Assembly: GCA_910588935.1 (NCBI GenBank)
Contig: CAJUSM010000007.1
Coordinates: 1-58,440, forward strand
DNA: 58,440 bases
Direction of reading: 5' to 3'
Source of the DNA: an uncultured Oscillospiraceae bacterium
GTDB taxonomy: Bacteria > Bacillota > Clostridia > Oscillospirales > Acutalibacteraceae
The notes beneath the pieces are model-generated. The model worked only from the letters and a program-made list of their open reading frames with translations, searched no databases and was not told where the DNA came from. The position numbers and the translations under genes were made by a program. This document shows positions 50,367 to 58,440 of the stretch, one piece after another. Positions within the stretch are counted from its first letter, which is position 1, and each line of letters begins with the position of its first letter.

Positions 50367-50416
50367 AGAGAACACAAAGCCTGTGTTTCAATCAAAATCC
50401 AGGCTCTGCGTTCTCT
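50367..50416. repeat. long imperfect inverted repeat at the recombinase end of the prophage
   Basis: 17-base arms AGAGAACACAAAGCCTG (50367-50383) and CAGGCTCTGCGTTCTCT (50400-50416), three mismatches, 16-base loop. It lies 25 bases after the recombinase stop. It could be that gene's terminator (no good T run on the minus strand) or mark the attachment-site end. Confidence 0.55.
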
Positions 50417-50440
50417 GTTTTGGGTTTTCGATACTCGATT

Positions 50441-51991
50441 TTACACTTCTATCTCCGTCCCATCACGGAAGGTAACGATGAATTCCTTGCCCCGCCCAAC
50501 TGTAACGTAATCTACCATACTACTCCAAAGCCTCTTATCAAACTCGGTTAGAATGCCCTGCTGCGCCTGCATGGTCCCGATGAAGCCCGACAGCCGCTCA
50601 CTCTGAACAACCTTCGCGGCGATAGCGTCGACCACCTCATCATACCGCGCTTTAGCGGCATTGTAGCGCTCAACCAGAGACTCATACCGCTCCTGATAAT
50701 CATCCTGGTTCTGCGCGATACGGGCATTCTCAGCAATCATACCCTGCGCCCTTTCTGCCGCTATAGGCATTTCCTCTTCCAGTACACGCTTTTCTGCCTC
50801 CAAATCATCCGTCCGGCAGAGCGTTCTACGGATAACCTCCGCATTGGCGATGATTTCCTTTTTCTCAATAACAAGCTGGTTATAAGTCGAAACAAACGCC
50901 GCCTTCACCTCGTCCTCAGTAACATGGGGAGTCTGGCACTTTTCTCCACTGTACTTGCGGTTGCAGCGATAGATAACCTTACGGTACTGGTCGGTAGAGT
51001 GCCAGACCTTGGAGCCGAACCAGCCGCCGCAGTCCACGCACTTAATCTTGTTGGAGAAGATGCTCACACCACTGTAGCATGAACCGCCGCCCCTGCGTTT
51101 CTCTAGTTCTGCATGCACCATATCGAACACTGCAGGGGAGATGATGGCTTCATGGTTCCCTTCTACATAATACTGAGGCACTTGCCCCTCGTTTTTCTTC
51201 ATCTTCTTGGTAAGGAAGTCCACAGTAAACTCCTTCTGTAAAAGAGCATCGCCCTTGTAGTTCTCGTTTGAAAGCATCCGGCGTACCGTCTGCTGGTTCC
51301 ACACATCTTTGCCGCCTGGGGTTTTGATGCCCCTTCTGGTAAGCTCCGCTGCAATGGAATGAGGACTCATACCTTCGAGGAACAACGAGAAGATAAGCAG
51401 CACAGTTTCCGCCTGCTCAGTATTTACCACGATGGTGCCGTCAGGCCCCTTGTCCAAACCGAGAACCCGGCTGTAGACAAAACTGACCTTGCCATCGGCA
51501 AACCGCTTGCGCTGCCCCCAGGTAACGTTTTCCGAAATGGAGCGGCTCTCCTCCTGGGCAAAGGAAGCCAGAATTGTCAACATCAATTCACCATCTCCGC
51601 TGAACGAGCTGATATGCTCCCGCTCAAAACGAACCTCCACGCCGATGTCCTTTAAGTGCCGTACCGCTTCCAGCAAGTCAACAGTACTCCTGGCAAATCT
51701 TGAAATGCTCTTTACCAGGATGATGTCGATTTTCCCGGCCTCACAGTCCACAAGTATACGGTTGAACTCATCCCGTTTTGCTGTCCCCGTGCCGCTGACA
51801 AAATCATCCGCGTAAACCCCTGCGTATTCCCACTCAGGATTCTTCTGAATGAGCGAACTGTAGTAGCTTACCTGTGCGGACAGGGAATGGTTCATTTTCT
51901 CGCTTTCGACGGAAACGCGGGCATAAGCGGCGGCCTGTTTCCGCTTTTTGAGAGCCGGCACAGCCAGATCTACACGGCTTATTTTTGCCAT
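50441..51991 (-). CDS. large serine recombinase
   Basis: 516 residues. N-terminal resolvase domain with catalytic serine S27 (AAAYARVSVESE) and the SISRFARSTVDLLE helix; recombinase domain from about 170 (GIKTPGGKDVWNQQTVRRML); zinc ribbon cysteines CVDCGG and YRCNRKYSGEKC near 325-350; coiled coil from about 380 to 480. Such enzymes integrate and excise phages or integrative elements at att sites. The reading frame is intact, unlike the phage structural genes beside it. Confidence 0.95.
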   Translation of the reverse strand: MAKISRVDLAVPALKKRKQAAAYARVSVESEKMNHSLSAQVSYYSSLIQKNPEWEYAGVYADDFVSGTGTAKRDEFNRILVDCEAGKIDIILVKSISRFARSTVDLLEAVRHLKDIGVEVRFEREHISSFSGDGELMLTILASFAQEESRSISENVTWGQRKRFADGKVSFVYSRVLGLDKGPDGTIVVNTEQAETVLLIFSLFLEGMSPHSIAAELTRRGIKTPGGKDVWNQQTVRRMLSNENYKGDALLQKEFTVDFLTKKMKKNEGQVPQYYVEGNHEAIISPAVFDMVHAELEKRRGGGSCYSGVSIFSNKIKCVDCGGWFGSKVWHSTDQYRKVIYRCNRKYSGEKCQTPHVTEDEVKAAFVSTYNQLVIEKKEIIANAEVIRRTLCRTDDLEAEKRVLEEEMPIAAERAQGMIAENARIAQNQDDYQERYESLVERYNAAKARYDEVVDAIAAKVVQSERLSGFIGTMQAQQGILTEFDKRLWSSMVDYVTVGRGKEFIVTFRDGTEIEV

Positions 51992-52024
51992 GCAATCACC
52001 CCTTTCGCCACTATATATCCCTCT

Positions 52025-52210
52025 TTACGCCCCGGAAGTCAACGATAAATCGGAGAATAATGTGCCGAAAACAGGCCGGTATTTCTCGAGGAAGATCGTA
52101 TCAATCTGACGATAATCTTCCTCTGAAATCAGCCCATCATGGAGCATTTTTCGCGCCATGCTCATGGTGGCCTGATAGAGCTTTTCGCTCTGAAAATCAT
52201 TTCTGCTCAT
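52025..52210 (-). CDS. small SHOCT-like protein
   Basis: 61 residues. The core KMLHDGLISEEDYRQIDTIF resembles the SHOCT pattern (short C-terminal helix pair) often found in small proteins next to phage recombinases. GGAGGTGGACAGT precedes ATG 52210. The start lies 14 bases inside the end of the HTH gene. Role unknown; possibly a partner of the recombinase. Confidence 0.7.
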   Translation of the reverse strand: MSRNDFQSEKLYQATMSMARKMLHDGLISEEDYRQIDTIFLEKYRPVFGTLFSDLSLTSGA

Positions 52211-52616
52211 ACTGTCCACCTCCGAACCGATGACTGATGTAGCACTTGTGGGAACAGTATTTCTGATGGGAGTTTCCGTAAACTTCGAATTCCCGGCCAC
52301 AGCTTGGGCCAGCCTTCTGTTTCACGAGGTCGAGATGGGAATTCCACCATCTGTTCCGGCAGGCATCGGAGCAGAAGCGCTTTTTCTTGTGTCCGAAAAT
52401 CTGATGTGTCTCCTTGCCACAGTACTCGCAAAAACTTGTGCCTGTTTCCAGAGGTTCCGATATCTCCACAGAGAGTGTAGAATCAGCGCTGATATTGTTC
52501 CTGCGGCAGTAGGACTTGACGGTGTTCTGGGATATGCCCAGTGCAAGAGCAATTTTACCGTAACCGACACCCCGGCCACGGAGCTTGGCGATTTCCTGTT
52601 TCTGGCTGACCGTCAT
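52197..52616 (-). CDS. HTH and zinc-finger protein of the recombinase cassette
   Basis: 139 residues. Residues 1-40 form a Hin/sigma-like helix-turn-helix (KLRGRGVGYGKIALALGIS, then QNTVKSYCRRN). Four zinc-knuckle pairs follow: CEYCGKE, CSDACRNRWW, SCGREFEVYG and KYCSHKC. GGAGGG precedes ATG 52616 at nine bases. It forms a compact unit with the SHOCT-like gene and the recombinase and may direct excision or cassette expression; that role is inference. Confidence 0.75.
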   Translation of the reverse strand: MTVSQKQEIAKLRGRGVGYGKIALALGISQNTVKSYCRRNNISADSTLSVEISEPLETGTSFCEYCGKETHQIFGHKKKRFCSDACRNRWWNSHLDLVKQKAGPSCGREFEVYGNSHQKYCSHKCYISHRFGGGQYEQK

Positions 52617-52650
52617 AGAGTGTCACCCTCCATACAATACGTTTTTCTCT

Positions 52651-53049
52651 TCACCTCCCGATGGACACTTTTTCGGCGGTTGGACGGGATTTTTGCAAAA
52701 GAAGCCCGCCCGGAAACTCTCCTAGGCGGGCTTTATAGCCGTCCCCATCCTCCATGTCAAACCACACGCCGTATGCCGGACGTTCTATCCTCCTCAGCAG
52801 CCAGAGCGTGTGCGCGGCCTCGCTCCTGGCTTCAGCCACAGTCAGCGCATAGGAGTAAAGATACACGCCATAGGGAACTCCAGCAGCTTTAGCCTTGCGG
52901 ATGTTCTCAAAAAAGCGGCTGTCATCCTGGCTCACATCATCGTTCCCATAGCCGCAGCGGATCAAAGCAAACTTTACCCCTGCGGCCTCCAGCTTCTCGA
53001 AATCCACCAAGGGATTGTTCCCGCTGATATCTACACCTTTAATCGTCAT
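52651..53049 (-). pseudogene. GH25 endolysin, 3'-truncated
   Basis: 132 residues from ATG 53049 (GGAGG upstream). The GH25 start is clear: MTIKGVDISGNNPLVDFEKL, FALIRCGYGND, then YGVYLYSYALTVAEARSEA and WFDMEDGDGYKA with the catalytic acidic residues. After about residue 100 the family sequence stops; the frame runs through a terminator hairpin (52702-52733). An intact GH25 domain needs about 185 residues, so the last third is missing, probably by a deletion that joined it to the recombinase cassette. Confidence 0.8.
52696..52733 (-). terminator. terminator inside the truncated endolysin 3' end
   Basis: Perfect 9-bp stem AAGCCCGCC / GGCGGGCTT with a 14-base loop, followed on the minus strand by CTTTT. 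It separates lysis genes from the recombinase cassette. Confidence 0.75.
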
Positions 53050-53466
53050 TTCCGTTATCCTCCTTATTTTCACTGCGATTATGGAGCTGTTCCAGAATGT
53101 CCTTGAGCTTCTCGGGGATGGGCAGCCCCAGATGCGCGGCATTCTCCAGCAGAGACACCCCTTCGTTGGAGATGTAGAAAAAGATCACCGCCGTGCGCAG
53201 TATGTTCCCGCTGCCAATGACCTGCACGTCCAGGATGTTGGCAATCCCCACCAGCAGGAAAATCAGCACCTTTCGGCAGAGCCCTTAAAGCCCACCTCGC
53301 TGGAGAGCTTTTTGTCCGCTGCCGCGCACATGACCCCGGTGATGTAGTCGATAACCACGAAGGCCACCAGGGCGATGAGCAGGCCATCACAGCCGGCCAG
53401 GAAGTAGCCAAGCCCGCCGCCTATAGCGGCGAAGATGAACTGTATGGTGTTCCAAAACTCCTTTAT
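53039..53466 (-). pseudogene. phage holin (holin_4/TcdE type), start lost and frameshifted
   Basis: Joined over two frames, the sequence gives a complete holin of about 140 residues: KEFWNTIQFIFAAIGGGLGY, GLLIALVAFVVIDYITGV, then, after the shift, VLIFLLVGIANILDVQVIG and SNEGVSLLENAAHLGLPIPE. The expected start codon reads ATA (53464-53466). One C is missing around 53281-53284 (GGCTCTGCC where GGCCTCTGCC would keep frame). Holins permeabilise the membrane for endolysin release; this copy should be inactive. It overlaps the endolysin start. Confidence 0.85.
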
Positions 53467-53469
53467 AAA

Positions 53470-54968
53470 CTATCCCGCCATGTATGTTTCAAAATTGCCC
53501 GAAATGGAAGATACCCAGCAGGGCTCTCCATCCTCAGCTCGTCCAACCGTCACCCGGATACCCAGCCCATGCTTCCCGGACAGGTCAAGGTTGTTTTCAA
53601 AAACATGAATGAGGCTGTTTTCAACCTCGTTCGTGCAGTCCTCCCAGACCGGCTCCGGGGCATAGGGATTGTTGCAAACCTCCACCTTAAAAGTCCCGCC
53701 CGCGCTGATGCTTTTTTGTACCTGTATACTGGCTCTGCGCGGCATTTTCTCAGCGGGAAAAGGCTGGGCAGGGGACACCACAAAGTAGTCGGTAGACTTT
53801 TTGAACCGTATCATCTTATTTGTACTCGCACCGTATTCATCCTTGGCGGTCAGCGTGGGTGAATAGCCGCGCCCATTCCCCGGCAGCACGGCGAACCGCT
53901 CCCCCACTCATGTCCAGCCCATACTCCACGCCAGGGCGGGCAGTAAATTCGCAGAGAACTTTGTAAGCTATGATGGATGAACTAGATGGAACAGGGATCC
54001 GCTCCGTAACGGTCACTGCATCCTCATCCAGGTCCTCCACGCGGTATACCGGTACACAAATCCTTCCTTGACCGTGCCCAAATCTTCAAGTGTGGATGTA
54101 TCTCCGTTAATTACCGGCTTGCTGTTCTGCGCCACAGTGGCCGATGGCGAAACAACATACCCGCTCTCATGGCCCTTGCTGTCTTTTGCCTTGACCCGGT
54201 ACTGCTCGATCCCGGCCGTGTGGGAGCTTATCGTATGCTCTGTCTTGGTGGTGCCGCTGACGACAAAGCTGAATTTGCCCTTATTCACCGAGCGCTCTAC
54301 GGTATAAGTGATCCTGTCGCCATCCGGGTACGTCACCGCGTCCTAGCTCAAGGCGAGCTTTTCCGTACTGCGGATTTTTTTGCTGGAAACATTCAGCTTG
54401 GCGGGAGCAGCTGGAGGCCGGTTATTCAGGAGATTCCCGTCCTCGTCTACCCACAGGCCGCTGCCATTCAGGATCAACATAGGCCGGATGCCGAGGGGGG
54501 GTGACGTAGGCTGAATCCCAGGCGCCGCCCTCGTTGGTGTAGTTGGCCCACTTGCGGAGACTGGAAATGCTGTGTATTTGGGTGCGCTGCCAGAAAGCGA
54601 TGGGCATACCATCCAGCGTGGACTTGCGCGGAGCCACAGCTTCATCGCTGTCGCCCTGGAGAAAATAGGCCAGACAGGCTCCATCCACGGGTATCTTTCT
54701 AGCGTAATAGTCGTGAGTATGCCCCAATTCGTGCATGGAGGGAATGAATACCTTTGTTTCCAAGCCGTTTGAACCTGTCTGGTCGCTGCCCCAGCTATCC
54801 TCCTTGCAGCACTCCTTCATCAAAAGCCACACGCCGTTGCAGCTGGAATCGTAAATGGCCGGGGAGGAGTTCCCGCTATGTGCCAAAATGAATTCCCGGG
54901 TAACTCCCTAGATGGAAATAATTGATAACACTGCCGACAGCGGCACGGGAAAGCTGTGTATATGCCGT
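53470..54968 (-). pseudogene. phage tail/receptor-type protein with Fn3-like repeats, multiply broken
   Basis: Fragments in three frames line up as one protein of about 500 residues. The N-terminal part (AYTQLSRAAVGSVIN, then AIYDSSCNGVWLLMK) matches a domain common at the start of Clostridial phage tail proteins; then an Fn3-like part with YPDGDRITYTVERSVNKGKF and a second repeat ending in PGVEYGLD, and a C-terminal jelly-roll-like part. Lesions: start codon ACG (54966-54968, five bases from AGGAGG), an extra base at 54906-54908, a shift at seven G (54495-54501), TAG at 54343-54345 where Trp is expected, and shifts near 54040 and 53908. Confidence 0.8.
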
Positions 54969-54979
54969 ATCGCCCTCCT

Positions 54980-55840
54980 TTAGCACTCCACCTGGCCCTC
55001 GGTCTTGTTCCAGGTGCCGCCGGTGAGGGCTGTCAAGGTATCAAAATCCATAGAGAAGGAGCTTGCCGTGATGCCCACTTTCTCCTCCAGTCTTTTTATG
55101 CGCTCCCGATTCTCGGTGATAAGCTCCAGAAGGTGAGCGGCCTCGTCCTTACCCATGGTATGTACCAGCAAGTTGAACCACTGATAAAACATCTCCCGGC
55201 ACTCGTCTTCCAAAGTGAAAAGGCGTGTCTTCTACCCCGCGAACCAGCCCTCCATATCAGGGGCCATAAGCTCCAGCCGTTCGCCGGTTTCAGCCTGATA
55301 TTGGGCCATCCATGCCTCCAGCTGGGCATTAAACGCAGTAGTGTCCAGCTGCTCCACAAGGCTTGGCCACAAGACCGCAAAGCTCGCTGTCAAGGCGCTT
55401 ATCGGTAATGCCGGCCTGGTCGATTTTGGTGACACCAGCGGCCACATAGACCTCCGCGAGGCAAAGCTCATAGATATCCGCGTCCCGCTGCAGATCAGCG
55501 GCAGCCGGTGCAGCTGCCGGGACACCAGCCTTGACAGCCGCCTTTATCTCCCTGTTGACCCTGTCCCAGCGCAGCGCGATCCGGTCTATCCTGTCCTAAG
55601 AGCCGCTGGCTGTAGCCAGGGTAAGTGATACCATGGTCGTGGCGTATAAAAATAGCTGTTGATCCACGCCTTGCCGGGCTGTATTTTGATTCGCATCCCG
55701 GAGTGTTTCTCCACCTGCAACCCGGTGGAGGGCTCCGGAAACACACCGTTGCCGATGATGGAGCCGAAATAATCGGTCCAATCCTCGGCGCTGTATTTCC
55801 TGTCCCCTTTCACGGAGTTGAAAAAACTGGATTTCTCCAT
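54980..55840 (-). pseudogene. phage baseplate-like protein, broken
   Basis: ATG 55840 begins MEKSSFFNSVKGDRKYSAED, followed by YFGSIIGNGVFPEPSTGLQV and KIQPGKAWINSYFY, a signature start of upper-baseplate proteins in Clostridial phages. A frameshift near 55650 moves to the frame with DRIDRIALRWDRVNREI, which is preceded by TAG (55596-55598). The next part (DTTAFNAQLEAWMAQYQAET) is in another frame and meets TAG at 55232-55234 before LEDECREMFYQWF and the C-terminal coiled coil. At least two shifts and two nonsense codons, so no functional product. Confidence 0.8.
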
Positions 55841-55873
55841 AACGAAGTTTCCTTTCTGAAAATTAAACATTTA

Positions 55874-55903
55874 TTGCCACATTCAGCCGGAATGTGGTAT
55901 AAT
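55874..55903 (+). promoter_or_regulatory. MATE promoter with an inverted-repeat operator in its spacer
   Basis: TTGCCA (55874-55879), 18 bases, TATAAT (55898-55903). Within it is a perfect 7-bp inverted repeat, CCACATT (55877-55883) and AATGTGG (55891-55897), overlapping the -35 and filling the spacer, where a repressor would block polymerase. Confidence 0.65.
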
Positions 55904-56007
55904 GCTATTGCTAGGGCTTGTTTGAAAAATCAAAAAAATATTTGGTCTGGCAGCAACGCCGCCTAACGTGAAGTGCAGTCCATAACAATTCAAAGGAGTG
56001 GTATTTA

Positions 56008-57372
56008 GTGAGATCAAGCGGGAAGCCCGCTTGCTTGATGTTTAGCGGAAAGGATATCCTGTTTATCGTACTTCCGCTGGTAGTGGAGCAGTTTCTGGCC
56101 ATGTTTGTGGGCATGGCCGATTCCATGATGATCGCCAGGGTGGGCGAGGCGGCCGTGTCCGCCGTGTCCCTGGTGGATTCCATCAGTATACTTATCATCA
56201 TGCTGTTTACGGCCCTGGCTACCGGCGGTTCCGTAGTGGCCGGGCAGCTTTTGGGGGCAGGCGATAAGGAGCGGGCCAGGAAAGTCTCCGACCAGCTGGC
56301 CATTCTCATTCTTATGATTTCCGCAGGCATCACGCTGTTGCTGTTTCTGATCCGGCGCTGGCTGCTGTCAACGGTTTTTGGCGACATAGAGCCCCAGGTG
56401 ATGTCCTACGCCCAAACCTATTTTACCATCACCCTGTTTTCTATCCCATTTATCGCTTTGTACAACGCCGGAGCGGCCATCTACCGGGCCACAGGCGATT
56501 CCCGCACCCCAATGCTCATTTCACTGCTGATGAACGCAGTGAATATAAGCGGTAATGCCCTGCTGATCTTTGGGCTGGGCTGGGAGGTAGAGGGAGCGGC
56601 CGTCCCCACGCTTCTCTCCCGAACCGTGGCGGCAGTGGTGATATTGGGGCTGCTGGCTCGAGGTAAAAACCCGCTGAGCTTCTCCAAGCCTTTTCGGTTC
56701 CATCTGGAGAAGGGCACGGTCAGACGCATACTGGGCATCGGCATCCCCGGCGGCATTGAGAACAGCATGTTCCAGTTTGGCAAGATACTGGTGGTCAGCC
56801 TGATCGCCACCTTCGGCACTACGGCCATCACAGCCAACGCGGTAGGCAACGCCATCGGTGTTTTCCAGATCCTGCCTGGCTCTGCTTTGGGTATTACCAG
56901 TGTAACGGTAATATCCCGGTGCTTTGGAGCGGGCAAGCCCGACCAGGTGAGATACTATTCCATTCGGCTGCTGGGTCTGGCCTTTATCTGCAACATTGCT
57001 ATCAATATTGTGCTGGCGGCGGCTATTCCCGTTATCCTGACGCTGTACAATTTAACGCCGGAAACCGGCGCGTTAGCCAGCTGGGTGCTGATTTTCAGCG
57101 GCGTGGTGAGCTCGGTCATATGGCCCGCGGCATTTATGTTCCCCAACGTGTTCAGGGCAACGGGGGATGTGAAATATACCATGATTGTCAGTGTAGCGTC
57201 CATGTGGGTGTTCCGCGTGGGGCTTAGCTATCTGTTGGGCGGCGGCATGGGGCTGGGCCTGCAGGGCGTATGGTACGGCATGGCGGCAGACTGGACCTGC
57301 CGGGCCGTCTGTTTTATCCTGCGCTACCGCAGCAGGAGCTGGGACAAACTGATCAGGGGCAAGGAGGGCTGA
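56008..57372 (+). CDS. MATE-family efflux transporter embedded in the prophage
   Basis: 454 residues, twelve membrane helices expected. MATE motifs: LVVEQFLAMFVGMADSMMIA, VVAGQLLGAGDKERARK, GIGIPGGIENSMFQFG and VTVISRCFGAGKPDQV. It is the only gene in this stretch on the plus strand, lies between two wrecked tail genes and is intact. GTG 56008 is nine bases from AAGGAG; a hairpin (TCAAGCGGG / CCCGCTTG) covers codons 2-10, and ATG 56038 after it is an alternative without a binding site. It differs clearly from the MATE protein at 48.8-50.2 kb. Substrate unknown. Confidence 0.9.
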   Translation: MRSSGKPACLMFSGKDILFIVLPLVVEQFLAMFVGMADSMMIARVGEAAVSAVSLVDSISILIIMLFTALATGGSVVAGQLLGAGDKERARKVSDQLAILILMISAGITLLLFLIRRWLLSTVFGDIEPQVMSYAQTYFTITLFSIPFIALYNAGAAIYRATGDSRTPMLISLLMNAVNISGNALLIFGLGWEVEGAAVPTLLSRTVAAVVILGLLARGKNPLSFSKPFRFHLEKGTVRRILGIGIPGGIENSMFQFGKILVVSLIATFGTTAITANAVGNAIGVFQILPGSALGITSVTVISRCFGAGKPDQVRYYSIRLLGLAFICNIAINIVLAAAIPVILTLYNLTPETGALASWVLIFSGVVSSVIWPAAFMFPNVFRATGDVKYTMIVSVASMWVFRVGLSYLLGGGMGLGLQGVWYGMAADWTCRAVCFILRYRSRSWDKLIRGKEG

Positions 57373-57383
57373 CCTCACAGCAT

Positions 57384-58296
57384 TTACCTTCCCTTCGCAA
57401 TCTGCTTGATTCGGTTTAACAGCGTGGGCATACTCTCCTCAAAGGTCAGCTCCAGTTCCTCACCATTCTGCTGGAAGGTCTGGCCTCGGTGATACCGGTA
57501 ACGGCCACGGGTATTGAGCCTGCTCTGAAAACTCATGCGCTCGTCATATTCATCCAGAACAGCCTGCCCCCGCAGCGCCAGATCCTCTTTATACGCCGCC
57601 TCCGCCTCGGACTTGGACAGGCCGCTCTCCAAATAGGCATTTAAAGAGATTTCCGGAAGCGAAATATAAAGATCATCCCTGTCGGGGCCCGTGTACGCGC
57701 TATAGCTGGCACCCACACACCAAGCCGGGTTACAGATTTGTCGCCCGTGACGAAGGCCAGATTGCAAATATTCTACACGCTATGGGTGAAATCCTGCTCT
57801 AAAATATCAGCATCGGCAGTGGAGAACACCAGCTTGGGGTAATCGCTTTGCTCGTCCGTGCGGCTGTTGCCCGGTATGGTTTCCTCTTTGTGGTCATATG
57901 CCAAGCGCGGGATCGCTCCTGTGTAGTCATAAGTTCCCATGATGGAAAGGTCTATGACCTTTCCATCAGTTCCTGGCTGGAGCCGGTAATTGTATTGTCG
58001 CTGTAGACCAGCATCCTTTTGCCCACCCATTGGGTGATGAACTTGTCCTGTGCCTCGATCTGCTCCACGCCGCTGCTGTCCCGGCTGATGTGTATGTAGC
58101 GAATCCCAGCGGCCTCATCGTCTTTGTCCCGGATAATGAGGTGGCCGGGAGAGAAGAGTTCCCGATGTTTTTCCGAGAATGGTACCAGCAGCTTGAACTC
58201 GCCGGGGGGCCAGTACCGCCGGGTTCAGATGAGGGAAATTATCTCATCCGCCACGCCCAGCAGATCCATTTCCTTGCTGTAAACATAAATTTCCAT
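57384..58296 (-). pseudogene. siphovirus tail protein (ReqiPepy6 gp37-like), broken
   Basis: ATG 58296 starts MEIYVYSKEMDLLGVADEI; codon 24 is TGA (58225-58227) just before TRRYWPPGEFKLLVP, where Trp is expected. The frame continues through IRYIHISRDSSGVEQIE and FITQWVGKRML, then shifts; VFSTADADILEQDFTHSV meets TAG at 57773-57775, and a further shift leads to the C-terminal YISLPEISLNAYLESGLSK and EELELTFEESMPTLLNRIKQ. Family and order are clear from these pieces. About 100 central residues of the family also seem to be missing. Confidence 0.8.
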
Positions 58297-58421
58297 TGAC
58301 TCCCGATGTCCTTTCTTTATATAAAAAACACCCCGACACGGAAATGAATTTTTGCAAAAGGGATAAAAAGCCTGCAAATAAAAAATCAAGCCCCTTAAGC
58401 CAAAAATATGAAAGGAAGCGG

Positions 58422-58440
58422 ATGGAAAAAGTGAATACAG
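58422..58440 (+). CDS. possible gene start at the right edge
   Basis: ATG 58422 begins MEKVNT and is preceded by AAAGGAAGCGG. Only six codons are in the window. If real, it is a second plus-strand gene in the minus-strand tail region, in AT-rich surroundings. Weak support. Confidence 0.25.

Larger units (their letters stand above)
50367..58440 (-). mobile_element. decayed prophage, tail/lysis/recombinase end (continues past the window)
   Basis: In minus-strand order: siphovirus tail protein, baseplate-like protein, Fn3 receptor-type protein, holin, GH25 endolysin, then an HTH gene, a SHOCT-like gene and a large serine recombinase. The order tail to lysis to integrase is that of Firmicutes temperate phages. 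Every structural and lysis gene is broken, while the recombinase group is intact. A plus-strand MATE gene interrupts the tail region. Left boundary is set near the hairpin beside the recombinase; the right end is outside the window. Confidence 0.85.

Noticed and set aside
54908..54910. TAG in the Fn3 tail protein read as a nonsense mutation
   Set aside because: Removing one G from the adjacent run joins two frames that both match the family, so this TAG is out of frame and the lesion is an insertion.
53470..58296. Amber (TAG) recoding in the phage genes
   Set aside because: Four of the five secure in-frame stops are TAG, but the expected residues differ (Trp, Leu, Glu, Gln-like), one stop is TGA, and the same genes also carry frameshifts and lost starts. 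Decay in a GC-rich genome explains this better than codon reassignment.
1..58440. CRISPR arrays, rRNA and tRNA genes
   Set aside because: No regularly spaced direct repeats, ribosomal RNA segments or cloverleaf-like sequences were noticed on either strand; a computational scan could still find a missed tRNA.

Overview
The window looks like chromosome of an anaerobic, gut-type Clostridia (probably Oscillospiraceae/Ruminococcaceae-like; GC roughly in the mid-50s by eye). Reasons: a SCIFF ribosomal peptide with its radical-SAM maturase (a Clostridia marker), reverse rubrerythrin plus rubredoxin beside a PerR-type regulator, an HrcA/CIRCE-controlled groESL, NrdR, and a BceRS-BceAB module. No rRNA, tRNA or CRISPR array was seen.

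Layout. 0-6 kb: Orn/Lys/Arg decarboxylase fragment, scfB-scfA, a frameshifted anion permease, a zinc alcohol dehydrogenase, and divergently a PTS-IIC-like membrane protein with a leader able to hide its ribosome binding site. 6-11.4 kb (minus): groEL-groES, a tandem GNAT, tsf-rpsB. 11.5-24.5 kb (plus): SH3 lipoprotein and two RCK/TrkA proteins, an unassigned structured RNA candidate, perR with a degenerate protein kinase, HD and GNAT genes, reverse rubrerythrin, a broken small gene, rubredoxin, then proB-proA-proC and malQ-glgP. 24.5-34.2 kb (minus): small anchored proteins and an AT-rich gene relic, an EctB-like aminotransferase without ectA/ectC, SLH-amidase, GNATs, prfB, mtaB and an ABC-F ATPase. 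34.4-50.2 kb: nrdR, galU, a RING/zinc-ribbon membrane protein, BceAB with BceRS, HAD phosphatase, a GHL10 protein, an ABC exporter, BlaI-type repressor, a glycosyltransferase-like membrane protein and a MATE pump.

50.4 kb to the right edge is a decayed prophage on the minus strand, seen as its tail/lysis end: tail protein, baseplate-like protein, receptor-type Fn3 protein, holin and GH25 endolysin. All five are broken by frameshifts, nonsense codons, lost starts or truncation. Its serine recombinase, with two small companion genes, is intact. A second intact MATE pump sits inside the wrecked tail module on the opposite strand with its own promoter, which contains a perfect inverted repeat.

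Functional threads: redox defence (PerR, reverse rubrerythrin, rubredoxin), protein folding and translation (groESL, rpsB-tsf, prfB, mtaB, ABC-F), proline synthesis (complete proBAC), glycogen/maltodextrin breakdown (malQ-glgP), and envelope stress or drug export (BceRS-AB, ABC exporter, BlaI, two MATE pumps). The most unusual points are the SCIFF peptide lacking the usual thioether acceptor, the RBS-masking leader at 4.77 kb, the RNA candidate at 13.55 kb, the dead small gene at 16.7 kb and the MATE gene preserved inside the dead prophage.
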